In this document: positions 52,312 to 60,904 of the stretch, piece by piece | Numbering within the stretch: the stretch's first letter is position 1 | How the letters are laid out: each line of letters begins with the position of its first letter | Source: an uncultured Ruminococcus sp. | GTDB taxonomy: Bacteria > Bacillota > Clostridia > Oscillospirales > Ruminococcaceae | Length of the DNA: 64,000 nt | Reading direction: 5' to 3' | Assembly: GCA_900318825.1 (NCBI GenBank) | Contig: ONMB01000005.1 | Location: forward strand, 1-64,000 | The notes under the pieces: generated by a model | Databases searched by the model: none | What the model was told of the DNA's origin: nothing | What the model saw: the letters and a program-made list of their open reading frames with translations, nothing else | Made by a program: the position numbers and the translations under genes

Positions 52312-53727
52312 TCAGCGCAGATGAGCTTGTCCGGAGCTCTGACGATCCAGTTCCTGCATCATACTCATCGCTCTGAATTCTACAAGTATCATAAGTACCG
52401 CCACTATTGACGACAGTATATCAGCTATCGGACCAGTATAGAGTATTCCGTTTATGCCGTAGAACTTCGGAAGTATCAGAAGTATCGGGATAAAGAATAT
52501 GATCTGTCTTGTAAGCGAAAGGAACACGCCCTTTATTGATTTACCGATAGACGTGAAGAATGTAGAGCTGATCGGCTGTATACAGTTGAGCCATGTGAAG
52601 AACATAGTGATACGGAAGAATTTCGCACCGAATTCATAGTAACCGTCACTCGCATTCTTGTTTGCGAAGAGTGCAAGTATCTGTCGCGGCATGGTCTGGA
52701 ACATAATAAATGCAAGTATCGAGATACCTCCGCCGACTATGATCGCAAGTCTGTACGCCTTCTTGACACGGCTGAAATTACGCGCACCGTAGTTGAAGCT
52801 CTCGATAGGCTGAGTTCCCTGAGCAAGGCCGATAACTATCGAAAATACGATCATATTCACCTTCATTACGATACCAGCACACGCTATTGGATCAGCAGCT
52901 CCGTACTCAGAACGCGCGCCGTAATACTTGAGCGAGTTGTTGAGAACTATCTGAACGACTCCGATTGCTATCTGATTGAAGAATGAAGCCATTCCTACCA
53001 TAGCAACTCTCTTTGTATGTTCAAAAACCGGCTTGAAGTGCTTTCGTTCAAGTTCTGTGGTCTTGAAACGTCTCATATACCATATAACTATGAGAGTTGA
53101 AACTATCTGTCCGATAACAGTAGCCCATGCAGCCCCCTTCATTCCCCAGTCTAAGCCGAGAACGAATACTGCGTCAAGAACTATATTTAACACCGCACCG
53201 GTTATATTGCACAGCATCGTTATCTTCGGACTGCCGTCAGCTCTTATCAGATGACCGCCGCCGGTAGTCAGGATAAGAAATGGGAAACCGATAGCCGTTA
53301 CACCGACATAGTCCTTCGCATATGGCATTACTTCCTTAGTAGCCGCAAACAGTGTGAGAAGCGGTTCGAGGAAAATGATCGTTATAAGACTGAGTATAAT
53401 GCCAAGCCCTGTTAACATTGTTATCGCATTTCCGACATAGTATCCGGAACGCTTTTTGTCACCCATTCCCATTGCAAGGTTATAGCATGACGCGCCGCCG
53501 ATACCGAAAAGAAGTGCGATCGACATACAGGCTGTCGTTAACGGGAACGCTATCGACGTAGCCGTATTTCCGAGTGTACCGACCTTCTGTCCGATGAACA
53601 GCTGGTCAACCATGTTGTACAGAGCGCTTACAAGCATACCGATAATACTCGGTATAGCAAACCGCACCATAAGTTTTCCGACACGTTCTGTACCAAGAGG
53701 ATTGCCCTGTTTAGATATTTCTTCCAT
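52312..53727 (-). CDS. MATE-family multidrug efflux transporter
   Basis: 471 residues, about 12 membrane helices. The N-terminal RFAIPSIIGMLVSALYNMVDQLFIGQKVG and the LATGMG-like NLAMGMGDKKRSGYYVGNAI region, repeated in the second half around GLAQGTQPIESFNYGARNF, are the two MATE halves. It exports cationic compounds by Na+ or H+ coupling. The ATG has GAAGGAGC upstream. Monocistronic, with its own promoter at 53765-53793. Substrate not readable. Confidence 0.94.
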   Translation of the reverse strand: MEEISKQGNPLGTERVGKLMVRFAIPSIIGMLVSALYNMVDQLFIGQKVGTLGNTATSIAFPLTTACMSIALLFGIGGASCYNLAMGMGDKKRSGYYVGNAITMLTGLGIILSLITIIFLEPLLTLFAATKEVMPYAKDYVGVTAIGFPFLILTTGGGHLIRADGSPKITMLCNITGAVLNIVLDAVFVLGLDWGMKGAAWATVIGQIVSTLIVIWYMRRFKTTELERKHFKPVFEHTKRVAMVGMASFFNQIAIGVVQIVLNNSLKYYGARSEYGAADPIACAGIVMKVNMIVFSIVIGLAQGTQPIESFNYGARNFSRVKKAYRLAIIVGGGISILAFIMFQTMPRQILALFANKNASDGYYEFGAKFFRITMFFTWLNCIQPISSTFFTSIGKSIKGVFLSLTRQIIFFIPILLILPKFYGINGILYTGPIADILSSIVAVLMILVEFRAMSMMQELDRQSSGQAHLR

Positions 53728-53764
53728 AATGCTCCTTCTTCTACTTTTTTAATACAACCCTATA

Positions 53765-53793
53765 ATTATACTACATATTCCTGCAAATTTCAA
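53765..53793 (-). promoter_or_regulatory. Promoter of the MATE transporter gene
   Basis: Minus strand TTGAAA, 17-bp spacer, TATAAT. Confidence 0.75.
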
Positions 53794-53868
53794 GTATTAT
53801 TTTTCATTCCTGCGCCTGTAATCAAAATTTAATATCAAAGCATTAAGAAAAAATATGAAAAAGTCCTC

Positions 53869-53897
53869 TTGACAAATACTGAAAAACGTGTTATAGT
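53869..53897 (+). promoter_or_regulatory. Promoter of the ACT-domain/homoserine dehydrogenase operon
   Basis: TTGACA, 17-bp spacer, TATAGT; ribosome site AAGGTGG before the ATG at 53971. Confidence 0.75.
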
Positions 53898-53970
53898 AAT
53901 TATGTAATGTACAGTTGTTCGCCGGTGACGGACGATTTTCAACTGATTTTTACATTCAAGGTGGTTCAGT

Positions 53971-54414
53971 ATGGAAAAAAAGTCACAGCTTATCGTTGCA
54001 GACGCAAGAATTCTGCCGGACGTTTTCACCAAGGTGCTCGAGGTCAAGAAACTGATGGCTCAGAAGGGCGAAAAGAGCTTTGCTTCTGCCTGCAAACGTA
54101 TCGGTATCTCACGAAGCGCTTACTACAAGTATAAGGATTACATTTTCTCATACGAAGAGCTGTTCACACGCAGGATCGTAAATATGTACCTCCTGCTAAG
54201 CGACAGTCCGGGAGTTCTCTCAAGCGCTCTCGCCTTTCTTCACGAGCTCAATGCAAATATACTTACGGTCAATCAGAGTATCCCCGTTGACGGCGCAGCT
54301 GCCGTGAACATTTCCCTGCGTCTTACAGGTGAATCCGAGGAGGAGCTGCTAAGACTCAATTCAATTACTGAACTCAACGGCGTTTTAGAGGTCAAGATTC
54401 TCTCAGCCGAATAG
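53971..54414 (+). CDS. ACT-domain protein, PheB/UPF0735 type
   Basis: 147 residues. The N-terminal half has a short helix-turn-helix-like stretch (ASACKRIGISRSAYYKYKDYIF); the C-terminal half is an ACT domain (LLLSDSPGVLSSALAFLHELNANILTVNQSIP, then AAVNISLRLTG). Proteins of this build are often coupled to hom or pheA in Firmicutes and are thought to sense amino acids. It lies 18 bp upstream of the homoserine dehydrogenase gene, whose own ACT domain looks shortened, so it may supply feedback control; this is inference. Confidence 0.92.
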   Translation: MEKKSQLIVADARILPDVFTKVLEVKKLMAQKGEKSFASACKRIGISRSAYYKYKDYIFSYEELFTRRIVNMYLLLSDSPGVLSSALAFLHELNANILTVNQSIPVDGAAAVNISLRLTGESEEELLRLNSITELNGVLEVKILSAE

Positions 54415-54432
54415 TTTTCCGGAGGTTTCTTT

Positions 54433-55623
54433 ATGTCAGTCAAATTTGCAGTTTTAGGTCATGGTGTTGTAGGTTCAGGCGTTGTGGAGCTCTTCTACAA
54501 GAACAAAAAGAGCATTGAAAAGCGCGCAGGAACAGAAATGGATATCAAGTATATCCTTGATCTCAGAGATTTTCCGGAATCGCCTTATAAGGATAAATTC
54601 ACCAAGGATTTCAATGATATCCTCAATGATGACGAAGTCACAGCCGTTGCCGAGTGCATGGGCGGTGTTGAACCCGCTTTCACTTTTGTAAAGTCCTGCC
54701 TCGAAAAGGGCAAGAGCGTTTCAACTTCCAACAAGGAGCTCGTTGCTGAAAAAGGAGATATTCTCCTTAAAACAGCCAAGGAGCATAACTGCAACTTCTT
54801 CTTTGAGGCAAGCGTCGGCGGTGCTATCCCGATAATCCGTCCTCTCCACAAATGCCTCGCAGCAAACGATATAGACAAGGTTGCTGGTATCCTCAACGGT
54901 ACAACAAACTTCATACTTACAAAGATGTACAACGACAATATGCCGTTCGATAAGGCTCTCAAGCTCGCTCAGGACCTTGGATACGCAGAAAAGGATCCCA
55001 CAGCTGATATCGAAGGTCACGATGCCTGCCGCAAGATCTGCATCATCTCATCACTCGTTTTCGGCAAGCACGTTTACCCCAGAAGCGTTTATACAAAGGG
55101 CATCTCGCAGATGGAGCTCAGCGACGTTGCAGCGGCTGACGTTCTCGGTCACGCCGTAAAGCTCATTGCTTCCGTAAGAAAGACTTCTGACGGAAAAATA
55201 CTTCCCGCTGTAATGCCTATGCTCGTTTCATACGACAGCATAATCGCAGGCGTTAACGATGTTTTCAACGCTGTTATGGTATACGCTGACGGTATAGATC
55301 AGGCTATGTTCTACGGCCGCGGTGCCGGTAAGCTCCCGACAGCAAGTGCTGTTATGGGCGACGTTATCGAAACAGTAAAGATGAACGGAACAGAGTCCTC
55401 TCAGACATGGGAGTCCGCAAGCGACGATTCATTCGTTGACAGCATCAACAACCTCTCCGCCCGCTGGTACTACCGCGTACCTGCCGGAACTGATGCTCCG
55501 GAGGGTTCATATGAGCACGAAGACGGCATTTCCTTTATCACTGAGAATGAACTCTCATTCAAGGAAGCTGCCGACAAGGCTGCTGAGATTGGCGCACTCG
55601 CTTATATCCCTGTTTTTGAATAA
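54433..55623 (+). CDS. hom: Homoserine dehydrogenase with shortened C-terminal ACT region
   Basis: NAD(P)-dependent reduction of aspartate semialdehyde to homoserine for Met, Thr and Ile synthesis. The 396-residue protein has the Rossmann GHGVVGSGVVEL, STSNKELVA, FEASVGGAIPIIRPL, ILNGTTNFILTKM, and the active-site GYAEKDPTADIEGHDACRKI. After the catalytic part, the C-terminus keeps the first strand (ARWYYRV) and last part (FKEAADKAAEIGALAYIPV) of an ACT domain, but the Gly-rich ligand-binding loop and helix between them appear to be missing; common homologues are about 430 residues. GGAGG lies before the ATG. Confidence 0.95.
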   Translation: MSVKFAVLGHGVVGSGVVELFYKNKKSIEKRAGTEMDIKYILDLRDFPESPYKDKFTKDFNDILNDDEVTAVAECMGGVEPAFTFVKSCLEKGKSVSTSNKELVAEKGDILLKTAKEHNCNFFFEASVGGAIPIIRPLHKCLAANDIDKVAGILNGTTNFILTKMYNDNMPFDKALKLAQDLGYAEKDPTADIEGHDACRKICIISSLVFGKHVYPRSVYTKGISQMELSDVAAADVLGHAVKLIASVRKTSDGKILPAVMPMLVSYDSIIAGVNDVFNAVMVYADGIDQAMFYGRGAGKLPTASAVMGDVIETVKMNGTESSQTWESASDDSFVDSINNLSARWYYRVPAGTDAPEGSYEHEDGISFITENELSFKEAADKAAEIGALAYIPVFE

Positions 55624-55642
55624 CAATACATCTTACATAAAG

Positions 55643-55676
55643 AAAGACCGGATACCTAAGTATCCGGTCTTTTTGT
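55643..55676 (+). terminator. Terminator after hom
   Basis: AAAGACCGGATAC, CTAA loop, GTATCCGGTCTTT, thirteen pairs, then TT; lies between convergent genes and may serve both. Confidence 0.85.
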
Positions 55677-55678
55677 CA

Positions 55679-55912
55679 TTATTCAAATGAATCAAGATCA
55701 ATGCCGCCGAGAAGCTCCTTGAGCTCAGCAAGCTCATCAGCAGTAAGAGTAACACCCTTGCCCATTCTTGAATGATCCGGCGACCACTCTCTGATGTCAT
55801 ACTTAGGCTCGTGCTCATTCCAGCTAACCAGATTAAGCTCCTTTGTCCATCCTTTGGCATTCTCAGAAAGAACTCCTATCTTTTCCGTGATCTCATACTT
55901 TAACTCTGCCAT
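55679..55912 (-). CDS. YdbC/PC4-like single-stranded DNA-binding protein
   Basis: 77 residues from ATG 55912 (AAGGAGAAGG upstream). The sequence MAELKYEITEKIGVLSENAKGW followed by ELNLVSWNEHEPKYDIREWSPDHSRMGKGVTLT matches the bacterial YdbC group of PC4-fold proteins, which bind single-stranded DNA. It converges on hom and has its own promoter at 55958-55986. Confidence 0.88.
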   Translation of the reverse strand: MAELKYEITEKIGVLSENAKGWTKELNLVSWNEHEPKYDIREWSPDHSRMGKGVTLTADELAELKELLGGIDLDSFE

Positions 55913-55957
55913 ATTCCTTCTCCTTTCAATTGCAGTTAAACCTGCGGTCAATTAAAT

Positions 55958-55986
55958 ATTGTACCACAAAAAAAGAGTTTTGTCTA
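55958..55986 (-). promoter_or_regulatory. Promoter of the PC4-like gene
   Basis: Minus strand TAGACA, 17-bp spacer, TACAAT. Confidence 0.65.
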
Positions 55987-56006
55987 TACCAGAATGAAAA
56001 AAATAT

Positions 56007-56309
56007 TCAAATCGAAACACACAGGTAATTCAGAGCCCTTGAGTATATCTGACGCGGACACACCCTGCCGTTTATAAGCATTTCTGCAAAATCGACTGCG
56101 TCCTCTATATTACGGGAAAAATCCTGTATAACTTCCTTTTCTCCGGTTCGCCTGTCCTCAGCTTCTATCCCGTATGTACAAACTTCATCACCGTAAGAAT
56201 TGATCTTTCCGACAACAACACGATACATGACCTTATTGTCGCCGTAAACCTCCATATATACAGTTCTGTCCCTGACTTCTTTCTTGTTTCTCCTGACTAT
56301 GCCGAACAT
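56007..56309 (-). CDS. Small conserved-looking protein, DUF6514-like (100 aa)
   Basis: Weakly resembles the Clostridia DUF6514 group (YGIEAEDRRTGEKEVIQDFSRNIEDAVDFAEMLI). It is soluble, beta-rich at the N-terminus (TVYMEVYGDNKVMYRVVV) and helical at the C-terminus. The ATG has AGGAGGGC upstream. Promoter at 56340-56368. Function unknown; the family name is a best guess. Confidence 0.65.
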   Translation of the reverse strand: MFGIVRRNKKEVRDRTVYMEVYGDNKVMYRVVVGKINSYGDEVCTYGIEAEDRRTGEKEVIQDFSRNIEDAVDFAEMLINGRVCPRQIYSRALNYLCVSI

Positions 56310-56339
56310 ACTGCGCCCTCCTTTTGTTTTTCTTATACC

Positions 56340-56368
56340 AGTATACCACCTTATACACCGTTTGTGAA
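56340..56368 (-). promoter_or_regulatory. Promoter of the 100-aa gene
   Basis: Minus strand TTCACA, 17-bp spacer, TATACT. Confidence 0.65.
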
Positions 56369-56424
56369 CGGGGATAATATAGAATGTTTACCGGCAAAAT
56401 GACGCATTATGTCGAATAATCATA

Positions 56425-57120
56425 TCATTCAAGGCCCTGAATCTCCATATAGATACGCTGCATCTGCATATCGGTCTCAGCTATGCGGTCAGCACACTCC
56501 TTCAGTTCCGCAGATATTTCGGGAGTTATTGCCGCTGATGGCTTATATTTCAGCTGATGTTCGAGACTTGCCCAGAAATCCATAGCGATCGTCCTTATCT
56601 GTATCTCGACAGGCGCAAACTGCTTTGTAGTCGAAAGATACACCGGAACGTTGACTATGAGATGATAGCTGCGATATCCGCTTGCTTTTGGCTTTTTTAT
56701 ATAGTCCTTTTTCTTGATGATGGTGAAATCGTCTCGTCTGCCGAGCATTTCCACTATCGCATAAATATCGCTTATATAACAGCAGGTCACTCTTATGCCA
56801 GCCATATCGAGAAGATTTTTACGAGCCGATTCCGTAGTGAGAGGAAGCCCCTTTTTCTGGAGTTTTCCGATTATAGACTGAGGTGATTTCAGACGGCTCT
56901 CAATGTTATGTATCGGATTACGCTGAAACTTCACGCTGAATTCGCTGTCAAGTATATTCAGGTAGGTCTTCACGACCTCGATAGCCGAGTCATAGAGGTG
57001 CTGGAGCTGCAAAAACTCGTAAATAGTCTGCGCAAACTGCTCCTTCATCGACTCGTTCACATTACCGGCTATCGCCGGCAGATTATCTATCACATCTACA
57101 TAAAAATCCTTTTCGCTCAT
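56425..57120 (-). CDS. Small alarmone synthetase (RelQ/RelP-like GTP pyrophosphokinase)
   Basis: Makes (p)ppGpp from ATP and GDP/GTP. The 231-residue protein contains only the RelA/SpoT synthetase domain: DMAGIRVTCCYISDIYAIVEML, KKKDYIKKPKASGYRSYHLIV and VEIQIRTIAMDFWASLEHQLKYK. There is no HD hydrolase, TGS or ACT domain, as expected for a small alarmone synthetase. It follows the GH2 gene by 24 bp on the same strand, an unusual neighbour. Confidence 0.94.
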   Translation of the reverse strand: MSEKDFYVDVIDNLPAIAGNVNESMKEQFAQTIYEFLQLQHLYDSAIEVVKTYLNILDSEFSVKFQRNPIHNIESRLKSPQSIIGKLQKKGLPLTTESARKNLLDMAGIRVTCCYISDIYAIVEMLGRRDDFTIIKKKDYIKKPKASGYRSYHLIVNVPVYLSTTKQFAPVEIQIRTIAMDFWASLEHQLKYKPSAAITPEISAELKECADRIAETDMQMQRIYMEIQGLE

Positions 57121-57144
57121 ATTGTCCTCCTCACTTGAAAGTAT

Positions 57145-59847
57145 TTATCTAAGTTTCATTTGTTCAAAAGTAAGCTCATTATGCGGCTGGAAGAGTTCAG
57201 AATTCATATAGTCAAGAACACTGCGGAAAAACGCAGCTGTTTCAGGACGTTCCCACTCAGGTCTGCAAGTGCAGACCATAAGTCTCCCCTCACCTACACG
57301 CGCTTCAAAGAGAACTCCCAGTTTATGACAGCGCTCAGAGTTGTCTATCATCTGAACTATCGGACGGTATTCCTCCGGAGCTCCGTCAAGAACAGCACAT
57401 TCCGCGCCGTTTATAAGGCTGTACCACTGCGGCGTTGAATAGAACTCACAGTCAAAACCTCTGAGTGCAGGGTGTTCAGCATTGATAAGAAGCCCCTGCG
57501 TACCGGCAGGCAGCTCACAGCCCTTATCCTCCGAAATAAAACGGAACATAGTATAGCTCCAGAAATCCGTGCAGTATGTTCCGCGAACGCTTTCTTTGAG
57601 TTCCTCAGGAAGGCAGAGGACTCTTTCACCTGCTGCAAGGAGCAGCTCCGCCTGTGAAATGTCACGCGTTATGTAAACTCTTGTGCCGCTCTGCTCGGAA
57701 ACCTCCGGCAGTACAAACGGCTCTTCCTGAGCCGGATACGCCCATAGATCATAGGTGTTTTCTGCAAGTTTATCACCAAGTGGGCTGTAAAGCTCAAAAT
57801 CAGCCACGAAGTGTCCGCTATGCGCAGCAGAAAGCTCTATTTGGGCGGCATAGTACAATCCGGAAGGACAGTCCGGTACAACAACAGAACCGCTCATATC
57901 GCCGGAATTCCAGCGGAGTACAACACCGTTCAAAGACTTTCCTGACATATTCCTTATCCACACAGGTACGCGCAAGGTCTCACCGCTCCTGATAACAAAG
58001 CTGTCAAACCCGGCAAGTATCACAATATCCGAGCAGAAGCAGTTCCACTTCCGGCGCAGGTCATACTTGCGGACAAAGGATTTTTCCTCCATGAACGGGT
58101 CAAGCATTCCGACAAGCGCAACGCACTGTCCCGGAAAATCCTGAAGATCAAGCAGCTGAAATCCGGCTATATTCCGCGAACGCAGCAGTGCTTCTATCTC
58201 CAGCTTATAGCAGTTGAATGCAAGCATTCCCGACGCTTCGTGGAGCTCGTCAGCATAAGCAAGCATTTCGCTTTTTCGCAGTCTTTCCTCATATATATCC
58301 ATATACCGTGCCTTCAGCGGACCGGTATACTTCTCGCGCTCACTGATATCAGGAAAGATGCTGTACTGGCCGATTTCGTGAACAACTACCGGTATATCAG
58401 GCAGAAGTGCCGCTTCACTCTGCGGCTGAACAAAAGCCTTTCTATCGTAGGAATATGAAGTGTTCGGCTTCTCAGCCTGAATAAAACCGTAAGGCTTATC
58501 ACAGGCTGCAAACGATCCCCTGAGCAGTCTTTCCCTGTCAAAGCGGACTCCGCTGAAAAAGTCATCATATGGCAGTACCTCTGGTAAAAACTGAAAATTA
58601 TTGCTTCCCTGCACAAATAAATGCCGATAATCATACTCTTTCAGCCTGCGGAGCAAATCGTTCAGCATTTTGCGGTCTACCCACAGTTCATTACCGAGTG
58701 ACATCATTACGAACGAGGGGTGATCCCCGAATTCATCGAGGATACGTCTGCCCTCATCAAGCAGGTAACCGAGCTCCTCATTCTCCACGTCAGGTATATC
58801 CCCCCAGAATGGCAGCTCCGGCTGCATATAGATCCCTGCAATATCCGCGGCTGCAAAGGCTGCATCCGGCGGACAGCAGGTATGGAAGCGATAATGGTTT
58901 ATGCCCCAGCTTTTAGCTGTCATAAAAACACGGCACCATTCTTCAACTGTTGTCGGTGCAGCACCGGTCAGAGGAAACACCATTGCATCATGTTTCCCTC
59001 TCAGGAAAACCGGTTCACTGTTTATCAGGAAACGTCTGCCCTCTGCTGTGAATTCCCTGAGACCGGTACTCAGCGTATAGATGTCAGAACTGCCGCATAT
59101 AGCTGCTTTCAGCGTGTATATCACGGGTTCTGAGGCACTCCAGCGTGAAGCTCCGCTGCCAAGATCAAGAGTTGCAAAGGGCTCCTGCGCAGTCACACTA
59201 AATGTCTGAACATCTACTGCTTTTCCGTCAGAAGAAGCTCCCCACACATTTATCTCAGCGCGGTCAGTGCCCTCAAGCTGCACTTCGAGCTTCAGCAAGC
59301 AGCTTCTTATATCCGGGAAAGCCCTCATTCGGCTGATACGCTGAGCATCGTAAATACACAGCGAAAGCTCACCTGTTATGCCGTTCCAGTTTGTCTGTGT
59401 ATCCGGCGAGGTCATATGGCCGCCCTTTGTCGGATATCCGACGTTGCTGACTCTTATGCAGAGTTCAGCCCTGCCGTCCGAAATATAAGAGGTTATGTCA
59501 TAAACGTGAGGCGTACAGAGACTGCGGCAGCTTCCGGCGTATACTCCGTTTACCCACAGATCAGTCAAGTGCGTACGTTCGAGAAAGAGACGAACCCGCC
59601 TTTCATCAGGGATTTCATCGAGCTCAACAGTCTTACAGTACCACGCATAGCCCTCATAGCTGTGAGTGGCCGTCAGGTGATATTCCTCACAGCTATCATT
59701 TGATCTGCCCTTGCCGGAGAGCGATACCGTTGACGGAAGGATAATAGTATCGTCCGGCTTATCGGGTAACTCTTCAGGAGAGCTCCACATCATCGCTTCA
59801 TCAGCTATGAAACGCCACTCGCCTGATATGTCGATCTTTGTTATCAT
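57145..59847 (-). CDS. Glycoside hydrolase family 2 protein (cytoplasmic)
   Basis: 900 residues with the GH2 arrangement: N-terminal sugar-binding jelly roll (ISGEWRFIADE...LFLERTHLTDLWVNGVYAGSC), an Ig-like domain, then the TIM barrel with catalytic acid Glu387 in SLGNELW and probable nucleophile Glu491 in VVHEIGQYS, and C-terminal beta domains. There is no signal peptide or dockerin, so it should act on imported oligosaccharides. Substrate could be a beta-galactoside, mannoside or glucuronide and cannot be told apart by eye. It begins 9 bp after the TPM gene and precedes the alarmone synthetase. Confidence 0.9.
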   Translation of the reverse strand: MITKIDISGEWRFIADEAMMWSSPEELPDKPDDTIILPSTVSLSGKGRSNDSCEEYHLTATHSYEGYAWYCKTVELDEIPDERRVRLFLERTHLTDLWVNGVYAGSCRSLCTPHVYDITSYISDGRAELCIRVSNVGYPTKGGHMTSPDTQTNWNGITGELSLCIYDAQRISRMRAFPDIRSCLLKLEVQLEGTDRAEINVWGASSDGKAVDVQTFSVTAQEPFATLDLGSGASRWSASEPVIYTLKAAICGSSDIYTLSTGLREFTAEGRRFLINSEPVFLRGKHDAMVFPLTGAAPTTVEEWCRVFMTAKSWGINHYRFHTCCPPDAAFAAADIAGIYMQPELPFWGDIPDVENEELGYLLDEGRRILDEFGDHPSFVMMSLGNELWVDRKMLNDLLRRLKEYDYRHLFVQGSNNFQFLPEVLPYDDFFSGVRFDRERLLRGSFAACDKPYGFIQAEKPNTSYSYDRKAFVQPQSEAALLPDIPVVVHEIGQYSIFPDISEREKYTGPLKARYMDIYEERLRKSEMLAYADELHEASGMLAFNCYKLEIEALLRSRNIAGFQLLDLQDFPGQCVALVGMLDPFMEEKSFVRKYDLRRKWNCFCSDIVILAGFDSFVIRSGETLRVPVWIRNMSGKSLNGVVLRWNSGDMSGSVVVPDCPSGLYYAAQIELSAAHSGHFVADFELYSPLGDKLAENTYDLWAYPAQEEPFVLPEVSEQSGTRVYITRDISQAELLLAAGERVLCLPEELKESVRGTYCTDFWSYTMFRFISEDKGCELPAGTQGLLINAEHPALRGFDCEFYSTPQWYSLINGAECAVLDGAPEEYRPIVQMIDNSERCHKLGVLFEARVGEGRLMVCTCRPEWERPETAAFFRSVLDYMNSELFQPHNELTFEQMKLR

Positions 59848-59856
59848 ATCTCAGGC

Positions 59857-60795
59857 TCAACCCTTGAGAGCATCGATCACTGTTCCTGCTGCACCTGCAT
59901 GATCGCCTTTTGCTGCAAGAGCATTGGCGTTTTTCAGAACTGTCTCTATATCTGCCGGGAGCGGTTTTCCGGAGTGGACACTGAGCGATTTTGACTCGGT
60001 ATCGAGCAGTATCATATAGCCGCTGCCGTCCTGATAACGGCGGCTGTAATACTCAGTAAGTATCTCCGTGTTAGGCTTTCCGGTAGTGTTTGCAGTAGCC
60101 AGCAGAGAAAGATCATTAGCGCCGGAAGTCAGCTTTGCTTCAAGGTCAGCCGCGGTGTCAGTATCAAACACGCCGGCATTATCAAAGACGTGCTGCGGAC
60201 ACTTTTCTCCGAGTGCGAGCATACGGCTGGCAGCTGCCTTGTAATCACCGCTTACTATTTCCTTTGTAGCCCAGTACATAGCTTCATTTTCCATATCCTC
60301 AGTAACGTATGTACGGCAGCTTCCGGTCAGACACAGAATGTCCCTGCCGGTATCATTATTGATGAGATAGAGCAGACCGCTTCCGCGTCCAGCATATATA
60401 TCGTTATAAGCCTCCTGTGCATAAGTGAGCGGATCCTGTCCGCCGATATTTGAAACAGTTATCACAGTAGCATTTATAAGACGGTTCTTGTAGAGCTCTT
60501 CAGCCTTTGCCGAGATCTCCTGCAAAGCAGATGCGTCAAGTATCTTTGCCTCGTCGTACACGCATTTTCCGGCTTCCGGCTTGAGAACGTGCTCAAGCGG
60601 TTTTGAAGCCGGCTCGGTCACGGCAGCAGCAGTCGTTGTCTCCATTGAAGCAGGTTCCTTCACAGTCTCGAAGGTCGTCACGACCGTCTGAGTCGTGGCA
60701 GCGTCGTTCTTAACACTGCTGCTTTCCTTTGAATTGCAGGCTGTGCATACGGCTGCAACAGCAAGCGCTGCTGTAACTATGAAAAATTTTTTCAA
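59857..60795 (-). CDS. TPM-domain (TLP18.3/Psb32/MOLO-1-like) exported protein
   Basis: 312 residues from TTG 60795, chosen because TAGGA ends nine bases upstream; an ATG three codons earlier directly abuts that site. It has a hydrophobic signal (FFIVTAALAVAAVCTAC) with a lipobox-like cysteine, a Ser/Thr/Lys linker rich in TTQTVVTTFETV, then two tandem TPM-like regions: VYDEAKILDASALQEISAKAEELY, and a second from VFDNAGVFDTDTAADLEAKL. Function unclear; TPM domains occur in extracytoplasmic proteins of diverse roles. Heads a three-gene unit with the GH2 and alarmone synthetase genes. Confidence 0.8.
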   Translation of the reverse strand: MKKFFIVTAALAVAAVCTACNSKESSSVKNDAATTQTVVTTFETVKEPASMETTTAAAVTEPASKPLEHVLKPEAGKCVYDEAKILDASALQEISAKAEELYKNRLINATVITVSNIGGQDPLTYAQEAYNDIYAGRGSGLLYLINNDTGRDILCLTGSCRTYVTEDMENEAMYWATKEIVSGDYKAAASRMLALGEKCPQHVFDNAGVFDTDTAADLEAKLTSGANDLSLLATANTTGKPNTEILTEYYSRRYQDGSGYMILLDTESKSLSVHSGKPLPADIETVLKNANALAAKGDHAGAAGTVIDALKG

Positions 60796-60904
60796 AAAAA
60801 TCATTCCTAACTCTTGTAATATACATTATATTTTAGTATAATTTAATTGAAAAATCAAGTGCATCGCTGCATTTTACAAGAAAAATTTTTTTACAGGAGC
60901 AATT

